Source: G038396625 sp038396625
Lineage (GTDB): Bacteria; Bacillota; Clostridia; Peptostreptococcales; Thermotaleaceae
Length of the DNA: 64,000 bases
Direction: 5' to 3'
NCBI GenBank assembly: GCA_038396625.1
Contig: CP121688.1
Coordinates: forward strand, 2,666,001-2,730,000
Below are positions 16,752-25,799 of this stretch, piece after piece (within the stretch, counting starts at the first letter, position 1; each line of letters begins with the position of its first letter). Position numbers and translations under genes: made by a program. Below the pieces are notes generated by a model. The model was given only the letters and a program-made list of their open reading frames with translations. It made no database searches and was not told the DNA's origin.

Positions 16752-18506
16752 CTAGTAAGTAGCAAGCAACACTCCACATGCCTTGTTAGGGGAATAGGTA
16801 CACGCTAGTTGTTTCTCGTTTGTTGCGTAAGTAGACATTTTGCCTGCTTCAATTATACCAGATGGATTGGCAATTTTCTCGTAGAATTCTTCATTGAATC
16901 TCATCCCTGCTTTGAATACAAAAGTGACTACGTAAGGATTTGGATTCCCATCTTCATCTGTTGCTCCAATAATGATCTTGTCAATTAAGCTATCCATAAT
17001 ATCACGGTCAAATTCTTTAATTTCTAGATTTTCAGCCAACACTTTTCTGAATTCGTTGATTCTTGTTGTGATTGATTCCTCACCCTGAAGTGCATCGTAT
17101 TTTTCGTTTCGTTCATCTCTAAAGGCTTTAAGTTCTTCTTCAATATCATTGTATTTCTTTTCATAGTCTGCTTCTGTGATTTTTTCATCTAATCGCATAT
17201 CCAAGAGCATCTGTGATTTTGTTTCCAACTTCTTGATTTTAGATGACAACTCATTCACTTCATCACTAAGATGACTTATATCTAAAGCGTCTTCAATATT
17301 ACTAAAGAATTCTTCAATGTCAGTAGTATTCAATTCTTGTATCTTATTATATGCATTTACAAAAGCATCTTCTAAAAAGCTCTCATGAATGCCTTTTGAA
17401 TGGCCACAGGTTTTTCTACCTTGTTTTATTGCTTTGCCACATTGCCAAGCCGGCTTTTCATGATCAGTTCCATGATGCCAAATTCTTCTTATATAAGTTC
17501 CACCGCAAAAGCCGCAGGTACACATACTACTGAATGCATGCTTTCGGCTATATTTTCTCGAATTATTCTTTTTGCTGTGCTTCTTGCTACGCATTCTTAA
17601 AATTTCTTGTGCTCTTTCAAACATTTCATCCGATATAATAGCATCGTGATTGTTTTCTACATAAAATTGTTCTTTCTCACCCATGTTATCTAGACGCCTA
17701 TGTGTGATTGGATCAACTGTAAATGTCTTTCCTTGAAGAAGATCTCCTTTATATTTTTCATTTTTAATAATTCCTCGAACAGTACTTTCATGCCATTTGG
17801 TACTTCCTCGTCTGGTCTTATAACCAAGATTAGAAAGTTCTTTTGCTATGACAAAGCATCCTAATCCTTCAACATATCGTCTAAAAATATATCGTACAAT
17901 ATCGGCTTCTTCTTCATTAATAGAAATCGTCTTGGTTTCTGAATCATAATCATAACCTAAGCAGCCATTGTAACCAACCATTTCACCACGTTTCATTTTC
18001 ATTTTAAGCCCCATGGTAACATTGGCTGAAATGGATTCACTCTCTTGCTGAGCCAGAGAACTTAGAATAACCAAGAGCATTTCACCATTCATGGTCAATG
18101 TATTAATGTTTTCTTTTTCAAACATGATGGCTACATTCTTTTCCTTTAATAAGCGTACATATTTTAAGGTATCCAAAGTATTCCTTGCAAATCTAGATAT
18201 TGACTTTGTAATAATCATGTCAATTTTACCTTCAAGAGCATCATTAATCATCCTTTGGAAATCAACACGTTTATTAATCTGTGTGCCAGATATTGCTTCA
18301 TCGGCATAGATGTCTACGAGTTCCCATTCCGGTTTTGTTTCAACTAATTGTTTATAATGAAGCACTTGAGATTGATAGCTCAATTTCTGTTCATCTGAAT
18401 CTGTACTAACTCTACAATATGCTGCAACTCTTAATTGATTTTCTATAAAGCTGTTTCGTTGTCTTCTTGATTGTTTACTTGCCTCAATAACTTTAACCTT
18501 TCCCAT
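16752..18506 (-). CDS. Large serine recombinase (integrase of the element)
   Basis: 584 residues. The resolvase domain starts with VAAYCRVSTDSDEQ (nucleophile S34, R32) and includes IITKSISRFARNTLDTLKYV. The recombinase domain follows (about 190-300), then a zinc ribbon (CTCGFCGGTYIRRIW, with later QCGKAIKQGRKTCGH), a long coiled coil (about 410-490) and a C-terminal tail. Proteins of this type integrate and excise phages, ICEs and Tn4451-like transposons. The start has GGAGG 8 bases upstream. It is followed by the IS66 insertion and the tnpV remnant, so it marks one end of an integrated element. Attachment sites could not be found by eye. Confidence 0.9.
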   Translation of the reverse strand: MGKVKVIEASKQSRRQRNSFIENQLRVAAYCRVSTDSDEQKLSYQSQVLHYKQLVETKPEWELVDIYADEAISGTQINKRVDFQRMINDALEGKIDMIITKSISRFARNTLDTLKYVRLLKEKNVAIMFEKENINTLTMNGEMLLVILSSLAQQESESISANVTMGLKMKMKRGEMVGYNGCLGYDYDSETKTISINEEEADIVRYIFRRYVEGLGCFVIAKELSNLGYKTRRGSTKWHESTVRGIIKNEKYKGDLLQGKTFTVDPITHRRLDNMGEKEQFYVENNHDAIISDEMFERAQEILRMRSKKHSKKNNSRKYSRKHAFSSMCTCGFCGGTYIRRIWHHGTDHEKPAWQCGKAIKQGRKTCGHSKGIHESFLEDAFVNAYNKIQELNTTDIEEFFSNIEDALDISHLSDEVNELSSKIKKLETKSQMLLDMRLDEKITEADYEKKYNDIEEELKAFRDERNEKYDALQGEESITTRINEFRKVLAENLEIKEFDRDIMDSLIDKIIIGATDEDGNPNPYVVTFVFKAGMRFNEEFYEKIANPSGIIEAGKMSTYATNEKQLACTYSPNKACGVLLATY

Positions 18507-18602
18507 TGAAAGTCCTCCTTACATTAATCTAATCTATGTTTGATGCGAGTTTACCATTAATCATAAATTAAGACCATGTTTCGCTTATTTTTTCCACATA
18601 AC

Positions 18603-18641
18603 AAAAAAGCCTTCTCAGAATTAAACTTACTTTGAGAAGGC
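18603..18641 (-). terminator. Terminator between the small SHOCT-like gene and the recombinase
   Basis: GCCTTCTCA (18609-18617) pairs with TGAGAAGGC (18633-18641). On the minus strand the stem is followed by six T residues. Confidence 0.8.
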
Positions 18642-18701
18642 AAATCATTTTACATATTTACTTATTTCGGCAATCATCTAAGTATTTTTGTAAATATAGT
18701 T

Positions 18702-18845
18702 TTACTCCATTGCATAAATACCGATTTTATATTTCTTCTTAATAAATAATTTGATCTTATCATACTCAATTGGTGAAATTAACTTCTTATTTCTTAAGTG
18801 ATTCAACATTGCCACTTGTTCACTAAATTTTAATCTATCGTCCAT
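18702..18845 (-). CDS. Small SHOCT-like protein (47 residues)
   Basis: Short frame with an excellent ribosome binding site (GGAGGAAAGAACA before ATG 18845). The sequence MLNHLRNKKLISPIEYDKIK, then LFIKKKYKIGIYAME, follows the SHOCT pattern (a short helix, a Gly/Leu-Ile turn, then an EYxxIK helix). Such mini-proteins are frequent beside serine recombinases in conjugative or mobilisable elements. It lies between the DinG-like helicase and the recombinase and ends 60 bases before the terminator. The function is unknown. Confidence 0.6.
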   Translation of the reverse strand: MDDRLKFSEQVAMLNHLRNKKLISPIEYDKIKLFIKKKYKIGIYAME

Positions 18846-18866
18846 TGTTCTTTCCTCCAGTTTATT

Positions 18867-21125
18867 CTATTCAAAATATGAGTTTTCTTTTTTCTCTCTT
18901 AAAAAGGTTCGAATATCTTGAATGCTCTCTGCTCTTCTGCATTCAGGTAGCGCATGTAAGACATCTTGATGATATCGACCATTGTCGCTAGCTCTGACAT
19001 CTAATAAGGAAATAACCCCAGTATCGGTTTCACTTCTTATCAGTCTTCCGACTCCTTGTCGTAATTTTATTAGCATTTTAGGTATTAAAACCGATTTCAG
19101 GTATTCATTCATATCCGTATATAATGATTTCTCATAATCACTGATTGGATCTGGTATTGGAAACGGTAACTTCACTATAATTAGATGGGATAAAATATCT
19201 CCTGGTATGTTAACGCCTTCCCACATGCTTCCGGTTGCAAATAGAACAGCATTTTGACTTTTCTTGAATTCATCGATTGCTGTATTTCTCCCACGCTTCA
19301 TTGCTATCAGCTGTCGATTTGGATGCACTTCCTTGATGTGCTGAAATATCAAACGCAATGGTTTATATGATGTGAATAAGACCAAGGCATGACCATTGGA
19401 AGCATCAATTAACCTTGATATCTCTTGTCCGACCTTGTGAATGTATGCTGCATCATCAGCATTGGGATAAGGGATCTTCTTTGAAATATAAAGCATACAA
19501 TTTTCTTTAAATTGAAATGGTGATGATTTGGTGAGTTCGTTAATCTTCCAATCACTAATAGGATTCATACCAAGTTGATGCTTGATATAACTGAAATCTC
19601 CATCCACTGCTAAAGTTCCTGATGTTAGAATCATGGACCGCTTTGCCTTCCAAAGGTCTTCTCCTAACTCTTTGCTAATGACTTTTGGAATAGATGCCAG
19701 AATTCGTTGACCCTTAACTTTGGGATTTTCCATCCAATAGATATTTGTTTCTGATAAAAATACTCTCAAGCCATCCAGAACAGTTTTAAGGTCAATTTGA
19801 AATTGCCTTTCCGTATAATTCATTTTCTTACTGATTTCATGAATGGTTAATACCATTTTCTTCAAAAGCGTCATAGCTCTTGAAGTGATTGTTGTTGGGA
19901 ATTTTTCTGTATCATCAGAAAATGCTTTTCTGGGGATTTGCTCAGTCAATAAATCAAAGAACATTTGGTTAAGTGCCATCACCTCACTCGTTAAATTCTT
20001 TAATTCTTTCTGGCTCTTCTTTTTCGAGTGTGTAGGTGATATCTTCTTCATCAAGTGATTAACCTCATGTTCATTAATGGTTGTTCCATACATCTGATTT
20101 GCAGCATCCATCAACTTATGTGCTTCATCAATAATGACCGTTTGATAATCCGGCAATAATGATCTCCGACCATCTTTTCTTTTTAATATGTCTGCCAAAT
20201 AATAGTTGTGGTTGCATATTTGAAAATGATAAGTGCTTTTTCTCGCTTGTTTCATAAACTGCTGAAAAGCACATGTCTTAAACTTGCTACACTTCATACA
20301 CTGGCTACTTTTCACATTGATTTTTCGTTTATCATATCCGCTGATATCTTCAGCATCAGCAAGATCAATGTTTCTATTTTGAATTAATTTTTGTAGGCTT
20401 TTATATTCACTAGAACGTTTACGCTTCGGATCTAGTGATTGAAAATAATCCTTTAATCGATTTTCGCAAACATAGTTTTCTTTACCCTTTCTAAGTACAC
20501 ATGTAATTTGAGATGAGATAATGCCATTTTCTATCAGCATTTTAGAAATCTCCGGTATGTACTCTTTTATGATTGAGCGTTGCAGTTCAATGCTTGATGT
20601 GGTTATCACAATTGGCATTTGCTTATAGAAACGGTCCTTCTTTGAAAAAATAATATTATGCACAATTGCTGCAACTAGATAGGCATGGGTTTTACCAAGA
20701 CCGACTGCAATGTCACTTAAGGATATCTTCCGTTCTTTCATGTTTTCATATATATGCTTTGATAATTCGACCTGCTCTTCTCTTACAATAAAACCATACT
20801 TGGGAAAGATATCCCTGAAGATAAGATCAATCATCTCAGAGCCATCTGAGGCTTGTTTCATATCATAAAAAGATAAGGCTTTGATTTTATCAATAACATC
20901 CCCGTAATCTTGCTTTGTCAACTCTTGTCGTTTGTAAAACAAATACTTTTGGTCCCCTGTAACATAATTAACCACACGATAGGTGTAATTCTTTCCGGTG
21001 AAAGTCTGGACTAAGATGCAGTCTTTTACAATGAATATTCCTTTTGAGTTTTCCGTTATCCACTTTTCACCGATTACTTTATTTAGAATTTCTTTTGTAT
21101 TTAAATTTGCTTGTATATTATCCAT
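18867..21125 (-). CDS. DinG/XPD-type superfamily 2 helicase
   Basis: 752 residues from ATG 21125 (AAAGGAG 5 bases upstream). Helicase motifs in order: Walker A-like AVGLGKTH (140-147), four cysteines spaced as an iron-sulfur cluster (around CENRLK, then QCMKCSKFKTC), DEAH in VIIDEAHK (about 330), the motif III/IV segment ILTSGTLAV, FATGSMWEGVNIPGD, and motif VI QGVGRLIRSETDTG. This is the arrangement of the DinG/XPD family, which unwinds 5'-tailed or structured DNA. No exonuclease domain is fused. It is probably a replication or repair function of the integrated element, upstream of the recombinase in the same direction. Confidence 0.85.
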   Translation of the reverse strand: MDNIQANLNTKEILNKVIGEKWITENSKGIFIVKDCILVQTFTGKNYTYRVVNYVTGDQKYLFYKRQELTKQDYGDVIDKIKALSFYDMKQASDGSEMIDLIFRDIFPKYGFIVREEQVELSKHIYENMKERKISLSDIAVGLGKTHAYLVAAIVHNIIFSKKDRFYKQMPIVITTSSIELQRSIIKEYIPEISKMLIENGIISSQITCVLRKGKENYVCENRLKDYFQSLDPKRKRSSEYKSLQKLIQNRNIDLADAEDISGYDKRKINVKSSQCMKCSKFKTCAFQQFMKQARKSTYHFQICNHNYYLADILKRKDGRRSLLPDYQTVIIDEAHKLMDAANQMYGTTINEHEVNHLMKKISPTHSKKKSQKELKNLTSEVMALNQMFFDLLTEQIPRKAFSDDTEKFPTTITSRAMTLLKKMVLTIHEISKKMNYTERQFQIDLKTVLDGLRVFLSETNIYWMENPKVKGQRILASIPKVISKELGEDLWKAKRSMILTSGTLAVDGDFSYIKHQLGMNPISDWKINELTKSSPFQFKENCMLYISKKIPYPNADDAAYIHKVGQEISRLIDASNGHALVLFTSYKPLRLIFQHIKEVHPNRQLIAMKRGRNTAIDEFKKSQNAVLFATGSMWEGVNIPGDILSHLIIVKLPFPIPDPISDYEKSLYTDMNEYLKSVLIPKMLIKLRQGVGRLIRSETDTGVISLLDVRASDNGRYHQDVLHALPECRRAESIQDIRTFLREKKENSYFE

Positions 21126-21221
21126 CTTTTCTCCTTTAGTTAAGTTTGTTTCACTTAACAGCACAAACCTAGAACCAAGTCAAAACAACTTCGTTGTACG
21201 TTTGTACTGTTAAGCGATTCT

Positions 21222-21461
21222 TTAAAATATAGTTAATAAATACTTTAGGTGGTCAATAGTCATTGACCTCATAGAAGCAACCCATGCCATTGGCTTCCAG
21301 GCAAAGGCTGTGTTCTCCTGATCATCTGTCAGGCTGCCATCCATAGGATACTTAGGACTTGGCAGAAGTATCGTTCAAATTTCCCCTTGTGGATCATGGC
21401 GAATTATCTTAACCACTAGATAATTTAAAGCCGGATGTTGTCGCTCTGATATATCAGTCAT
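21222..21461 (-). pseudogene. Small conserved-looking gene interrupted by a TGA
   Basis: From ATG 21461 (AGAGGATGCGCC upstream) the frame reads 28 residues (MTDISERQHPALNYLVVKII, then RHDPQGEI). A TGA follows at 21375-21377, then 50 residues in the same frame (LLPSPKYPMDGSLTDDQENT, then AFAWKPMAWVASM) to a TAA. The second part has no start of its own. A CGA-to-TGA change would explain the lesion. It is located between the DinG-like and sigma-like genes of the element. I do not recognise the family. Confidence 0.5.
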
Positions 21462-21565
21462 GGCGCATCCTCTTATGTCGCTTTCCTTACGGTCACAAGG
21501 TAACGTACCTAAAATATTGAATATGAGTAAAATTAGATTTACTATTTTTCAAGGTTCAGAGGGGT

Positions 21566-21605
21566 AAAAAAATCCCCTTCACTCTTAAGCCGAAAAATGA
21601 AGGGG
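21566..21605 (-). terminator. Terminator of the sigma-like gene
   Basis: CCCCTTCA (21574-21581) pairs with TGAAGGGG (21598-21605). On the minus strand an A and six to seven T residues follow. Confidence 0.85.
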
Positions 21606-21622
21606 GGTGTACCAAACTTTTT

Positions 21623-22060
21623 TTAGATTTTTAATTGTTTTCTTAATTTATCCAACACTTTTTTCTTACGATTATTAATTGTCATCAGTGGAATATCTGT
21701 TTCTTTTGAAAGTTGCCTCTGACTTTTCCCACAAAAAAACAGCTCTTGGATGAGCCATTTCTCTTCTTCATCTAGAATTGAAATCGCTTCAAGAACTGTT
21801 TCCATAAGCATCTTATTCATGATTTCTGTTTCAATATCCGTATCCTTATCCGATAAGATTTCTTCTGCTGAGCAGTAACTGTATCCCATATCACTGAAAT
21901 TAACGACGCCTTTTTTTAAGTCACGCTCTTCTAAGTACCGCTCTCTTCTATCCATACGATAGTAAACTTCATAGATTTCCTTCGTCGTTTCATAGTATTT
22001 GCCATCTACCGGAATAAAGTATCTCCTTGGTTCTTTGTTCTGATCATCTGATTGATTCAT
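21623..22060 (-). CDS. Sigma-70 region 4-like regulator of the element
   Basis: 145 residues. The C-terminal 60 residues form a region-4 helix-turn-helix (LDEEEKWLIQELFFCGKSQR, then QLSKETDIPLMTINNRKKKV). The N-terminus (RRYFIPVDGKYYETTKEIYE) is the extension typical of sigma-like proteins found on ICEs and phage-like elements of Firmicutes. There is no obvious region 2, so it may act as a transcription activator rather than a true sigma factor. GGAGGTATGGAAC precedes the ATG, and a strong terminator follows. Confidence 0.75.
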   Translation of the reverse strand: MNQSDDQNKEPRRYFIPVDGKYYETTKEIYEVYYRMDRRERYLEERDLKKGVVNFSDMGYSYCSAEEILSDKDTDIETEIMNKMLMETVLEAISILDEEEKWLIQELFFCGKSQRQLSKETDIPLMTINNRKKKVLDKLRKQLKI

Positions 22061-22175
22061 GTTCCATACCTCCTATTTTGTAATTAATGAATTGTTCTTT
22101 ACAAAATAAAAAGTTACGGTCCACGAATTAAGACATAATAGGTATTCACCATTTTCCCCTCCTAAAAAAGGGCAT

Positions 22176-22209
22176 AAAAAAAGGCCAGAAGTCGTTTTGA
22201 CTTCTAGCC
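22176..22209 (-). terminator. Terminator after the HTH-type gene
   Basis: GGCTAGAAGTC and GACTTCTGGCC (minus strand) form a long stem with one G-U pair around AAAAC, followed by seven T residues. Confidence 0.85.
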
Positions 22210-22370
22210 TAAAATTTGCCTATATTTATTTTTCAGCTGGAAAAAGGTACTAAAAAACCCCTGCAAATGCAGAGGTCAATATATGCCTATTACTTCCAGC
22301 ATACCCATTATACCCTATTGACAATACCACGTCAGTACCAAAGCAGTCTCTATTTAGTATCAATTCCGTC

Positions 22371-22898
22371 TCAATTATGTCTCATATTACTTATAAACTC
22401 CGGCAATACATATCCCCATAAAATAACGCCAAATAGCGAAATAGCTTTTTTCCTTTGTCTGAAATATGTTGATCGTGACAATTTCAGCATGTCCAGTAAT
22501 TCATTTTCTGAATATTTTTTCTCAGAGAAATATGTAGTCTTTAGAATCTCATGATACCGTTCACCTTTATTCGGATAAGTTTTTAGTTTGAGCATTGCAG
22601 CATTAATTATGTCAATAATCACTTTGCTTGCCTCTGCATCTTCTAATTGCTCATGCAAAAGCTTCGCTTTCAAATCTGAACCAAATTCTGTTATAACATC
22701 AAGTACCGCAACAGAAGCATCACCATATATTTCTTTGCATTCGCAAACAATATTAGTATAGCTATTTTTTATGCCCCACAAAACATCTGAATATATGTCG
22801 AGTAATAAATGAGCATCATGATATACTTTCTCATCAAACTCATCATAAACCTTAAAAGAGTTCATTAATCTTTCAAGACCATTCGTCACCTTTCCCAT
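22371..22898 (-). CDS. ArpU/RinA-like putative regulator
   Basis: 175 residues from ATG 22898, chosen because AGAGGTGAGG precedes it. An upstream in-frame start lacks a ribosome binding site. The C-terminal third has a helix-turn-helix resembling phage late-regulator proteins (SENELLDMLKLSRSTYFRQR, then KKAISLFGVILWGYVLP). The N-terminal part is helical and unrecognised. It is divergent from the XRE repressor across a region with two palindromic operators, so it is probably the first gene of the lytic or transfer transcript that the repressor silences. Confidence 0.5.
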   Translation of the reverse strand: MGKVTNGLERLMNSFKVYDEFDEKVYHDAHLLLDIYSDVLWGIKNSYTNIVCECKEIYGDASVAVLDVITEFGSDLKAKLLHEQLEDAEASKVIIDIINAAMLKLKTYPNKGERYHEILKTTYFSEKKYSENELLDMLKLSRSTYFRQRKKAISLFGVILWGYVLPEFISNMRHN

Positions 22899-22964
22899 AT
22901 ATGCCTCACCTCTTTTTGTTGATTTTATTGACTTTTCAAGCAAATCTGTGTTATTATTTATATG

Positions 22965-22978
22965 CGAACGTTTGTTCT
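22965..22978. promoter_or_regulatory. LexA (SOS) box candidate
   Basis: CGAACGTTTGTTCT contains GAAC-N4-GTTC, the consensus of the Firmicute LexA/DinR box. It lies between the divergent XRE repressor and the HTH-type gene. It could equally be a repressor half-operator. Confidence 0.45.
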
Positions 22979-22992
22979 GTGTGCTTATTATA

Positions 22993-23011
22993 CATGAACT
23001 AAATGTTCATG
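22993..23011. promoter_or_regulatory. Perfect palindromic operator between divergent regulators
   Basis: CATGAAC-TAAAT-GTTCATG is a perfect 7-bp inverted repeat with a 5-base spacer, 49 bases before the XRE repressor start and 95 bases before the divergent gene. It is a natural binding site for the XRE repressor. Confidence 0.55.
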
Positions 23012-23059
23012 TCAATGCTTGTTAAATGATAACTGAAAATATTAGAAGAGGTGTGTACT

Positions 23060-23470
23060 ATGACATTAGGAAGTAAGATAAAACTTCTCCGAAACGAACG
23101 TAACATGACCCAGCCTGATCTTGCCACTGAATTAGGCGTTACAGTTCGTACTGTTGCTTATTATGAAAATGATGAAAGGCAACCCAAAAAAACAACGATA
23201 ATAAAACTCTGTAAAATATTCGATGTTTCAACAGATTATCTGTTATCGGACAACGAATCGTTCTTGATTGATGCCGCAGAAAAATACGGGTATAGGGGTA
23301 AAAAAAAGGCTGAATCATTTATTAACGAAACAGCTTTGCTCTTTGCTGGAGGAGAATTAAGCGAAGAAGATCAAGATAAAGTTTTTAAGGCCATCACCGA
23401 GATATATTGGCGATCAAAAGAAAAAAACAAAAAATACACTCCGAAAAAATATCTAGATACGAAAGAGTGA
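23060..23470 (+). CDS. XRE-family repressor (ImmR/Cro-CI type)
   Basis: 136 residues from ATG 23060 (AGAGGTG upstream). The N-terminal helix-turn-helix (LGSKIKLLRNERNMTQPDLA, then TELGVTVRTVAYYENDERQP) is followed by a helical C-terminus. An ImmA/IrrE-type protease gene follows 34 bases later, the ImmR-ImmA arrangement known from ICEBs1 and temperate elements, in which the protease cleaves the repressor to induce the element. Palindromic sites lie directly upstream. Here the protease gene is interrupted. Confidence 0.85.
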   Translation: MTLGSKIKLLRNERNMTQPDLATELGVTVRTVAYYENDERQPKKTTIIKLCKIFDVSTDYLLSDNESFLIDAAEKYGYRGKKKAESFINETALLFAGGELSEEDQDKVFKAITEIYWRSKEKNKKYTPKKYLDTKE

Positions 23471-23701
23471 TTTACTAAGAATCTCTCTAAGGGGGAGGAA
23501 TGATTTGAACGATTACATTATTAACCACTCAACTAGACTCATTAAGAAATATAAGACCAGAAATCCTTTTGAAATAGCAGCCTGCATGAGTGTTGATGTT
23601 TTGTTTATGGATCGTAAGCGATGGAACAAATAGCGTAAAATAAGAAAAAAGGCACTATCTGCTGATAAATAGTAATTTGTGCCTTTTTATTTTTATAAAG
23701 T

Positions 23702-23980
23702 TTAAAAAAATCCTTCACTAGCTATATCCTTGACATATTTGTATTGTTTACGAATTAATTCCTTAAATTCTTCATCTGATAGTTCATTAAATAGATTTGT
23801 ACCTTCTTCGATCAGCGTATCAAAAATTAATTCTGCATAGTCACGATCTTCATTGACCATCTTTCGGTATCTTTTTTCTACTTCATATGGAAAATCAAGG
23901 CCATAGGTAATGCAGTCAATTTTTCCACCTAAATAATCTTTGGTCATATTCATTACAAAATTTATGTTAGTCATTTTCAT
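23702..23980 (-). CDS. IS66-associated 92-residue accessory protein (copy 2)
   Basis: Same protein as at 8773-9051 (86 of 92 residues identical), acidic and helical, of unknown function. Its ATG overlaps the tnpC stop as ATGA, the signature of coupled translation, so it belongs to the transposition operon. A hairpin terminator (GGCAC stem) follows before the element end. It is present in both copies of this subtype and absent from the 2,621-bp subtype. Confidence 0.75.
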   Translation of the reverse strand: MKMTNINFVMNMTKDYLGGKIDCITYGLDFPYEVEKRYRKMVNEDRDYAELIFDTLIEEGTNLFNELSDEEFKELIRKQYKYVKDIASEGFF

Positions 23981-25623
23981 TGTTTTGATGCACTCCCTTC
24001 GGGTGGTTCTGTTTTTTGTTTCTTCGTATAACAGTTTTCAGGCAAATTGTCTGACCAGGGCATATAGTCATCTAAAAGGGCAGGTTCTTTATTAAAATCT
24101 ATATTAGGTAAGCTTTTGAATATATGTACTAGATACTCATAAGGATCTAGGCCGTTTGCAGCTGCAGTTTCAATAAGGCTAAAGACAAGAGCATTTGCTT
24201 TTGCACCCCTTGGGGTATCGGAAAAGAGATAATTCTTTCTAGCCACTGCTACTGGACGAATAGCATTCTCCGATAAGTTATTAGAAATAGGAATTCGTCC
24301 ATCTAATAAAAAGTTTTGAAAATACTCTTTGTGATTTAGTGTATATTTTAAGGCTTTTTTTAAAGAGGGTTGATTCGTATTTACAGACTCTGCCCACTCA
24401 AAAAAGGCATTTAGAACAGGAATACTCTGTTCTAGACGCTTTTGTTTTCTCTCCTTTGGAGAAAGCTTTTTCCATTTTCGTTCTAGCGAAAATAAATTAT
24501 CACAATAAGACCTGCCTTTTGCACCAGCAGAGCCAGGAATTTCTTTTTTTCTGCTATCTAAGGGGATTGCTTCTAGATAATATCTTCTTAGGTGGGTCCA
24601 ACATAAACATCTTGTTATGTTGTCTACTTTTTCATATCCTGCGTAAGCATCCGAAACAAGATATCCAGAAAAGCCTTCTAAGAACTTTTTAGCATGTTCC
24701 CCTGAACGAGTAGGGGTATATTGGAACAGGATAATAGGTGCTCCTTCACATGCACCGTTTCTATGCATCCAAAAGTAGGATTTACTGGAGGCTTTTCGCC
24801 CTTTTTCTTTATTGCACTGGTGGGTAGTTTCATCACTCATAATGATTTCATAAGTGACTAACTGTTTTTTCATTTGTTCATACAATGGCTTTAGCCAAAG
24901 AAAAGCACATTGTATTACCCAGTTCGACATATTTGCTCGGGATAAACCAATTCCTATACGCATCCATTCTTTTTCCTGTCTATAAAGAGGCACAGCTAAT
25001 ACATACTTCTGGTACATAATCCATGCTACAGAAGTTGGCGAAGCAAGGGAACGTTTCATAACAGGTTTAGGTACAGAAGCTTTTCTGATAACTGCATCCG
25101 GGTATTCATCACAGGTTCCACAAGTAGTGCATTTATAGATATACTGCACATACTCTGTAACCTTTACCCTTGCAGGAATAAATTCTATTTCACTACGCAC
25201 TTTTTTCTTTCCTATTATAGATAATGAAGAATTGCAAACATCGCATATAGAATCTTTTTCATCTATGATGCACTCCACTACCTCACGGGGTAAAGCTTTT
25301 ATTAATCGTTCTTGATCACCTTTTTTCCGTTTTAATCTAGTATGAGCTTTTACAGGGAGCCTTTCAGTAGTAGCATTACAATCTATTTCACCTAGGATTC
25401 CTTCTGTTTCATCGAAAATATAGAGTTGTTGATCACTAACAGTTTTCTCACTTGATGCTCCAAATCGCTTCTTTGAAGCTTGCAAAAGTGCCTGAGTAAG
25501 TGTTTCTATATTACGCTCTAAGCTTTCGATGCGTTTTCTTTGTATTTCATTTTCATAACGAAGTCTTCTTTCAGACTCTTTTAAGATAGAAAGTTGTCTA
25601 GCTAAAACTGTCTGCATAACCAC
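23977..25623 (-). CDS. tnpC: IS66 transposase TnpC (second subtype)
   Basis: 548 residues. A coiled-coil N-terminus (about 5-50) is followed by ASKKRFGASSEKTV. The zinc-finger region has two CxxC pairs (SICDVCNSS, then YKCTTCGTCDEY). The DDE domain has aspartates in IIMSDETTHQ and LVSDAYAGYE, CWTHLRRYY, and the final glutamate in NNLSENAIRPVAVARKNYLF. The C-terminal domain ends in an unusual hydrophilic tail. The zinc finger is canonical, unlike the other complete transposase here. Confidence 0.95.
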   Translation of the reverse strand: MVMQTVLARQLSILKESERRLRYENEIQRKRIESLERNIETLTQALLQASKKRFGASSEKTVSDQQLYIFDETEGILGEIDCNATTERLPVKAHTRLKRKKGDQERLIKALPREVVECIIDEKDSICDVCNSSLSIIGKKKVRSEIEFIPARVKVTEYVQYIYKCTTCGTCDEYPDAVIRKASVPKPVMKRSLASPTSVAWIMYQKYVLAVPLYRQEKEWMRIGIGLSRANMSNWVIQCAFLWLKPLYEQMKKQLVTYEIIMSDETTHQCNKEKGRKASSKSYFWMHRNGACEGAPIILFQYTPTRSGEHAKKFLEGFSGYLVSDAYAGYEKVDNITRCLCWTHLRRYYLEAIPLDSRKKEIPGSAGAKGRSYCDNLFSLERKWKKLSPKERKQKRLEQSIPVLNAFFEWAESVNTNQPSLKKALKYTLNHKEYFQNFLLDGRIPISNNLSENAIRPVAVARKNYLFSDTPRGAKANALVFSLIETAAANGLDPYEYLVHIFKSLPNIDFNKEPALLDDYMPWSDNLPENCYTKKQKTEPPEGSASKQ

Positions 25624-25799
25624 AAATCCCCTTTTAAAAGATACTCTTATTATACCACAAAACTGTTGGAATTCCTATATTTCATGCAGTTTTCAGACAA
25701 GAAAAAACACTAGAATTTATCATGAAATGACGAGAGAATATAAAACTTTTTCCTTGAGAAGTAGGTGGTAAAAATTATCTTTTTATGGGGTAAATATTG

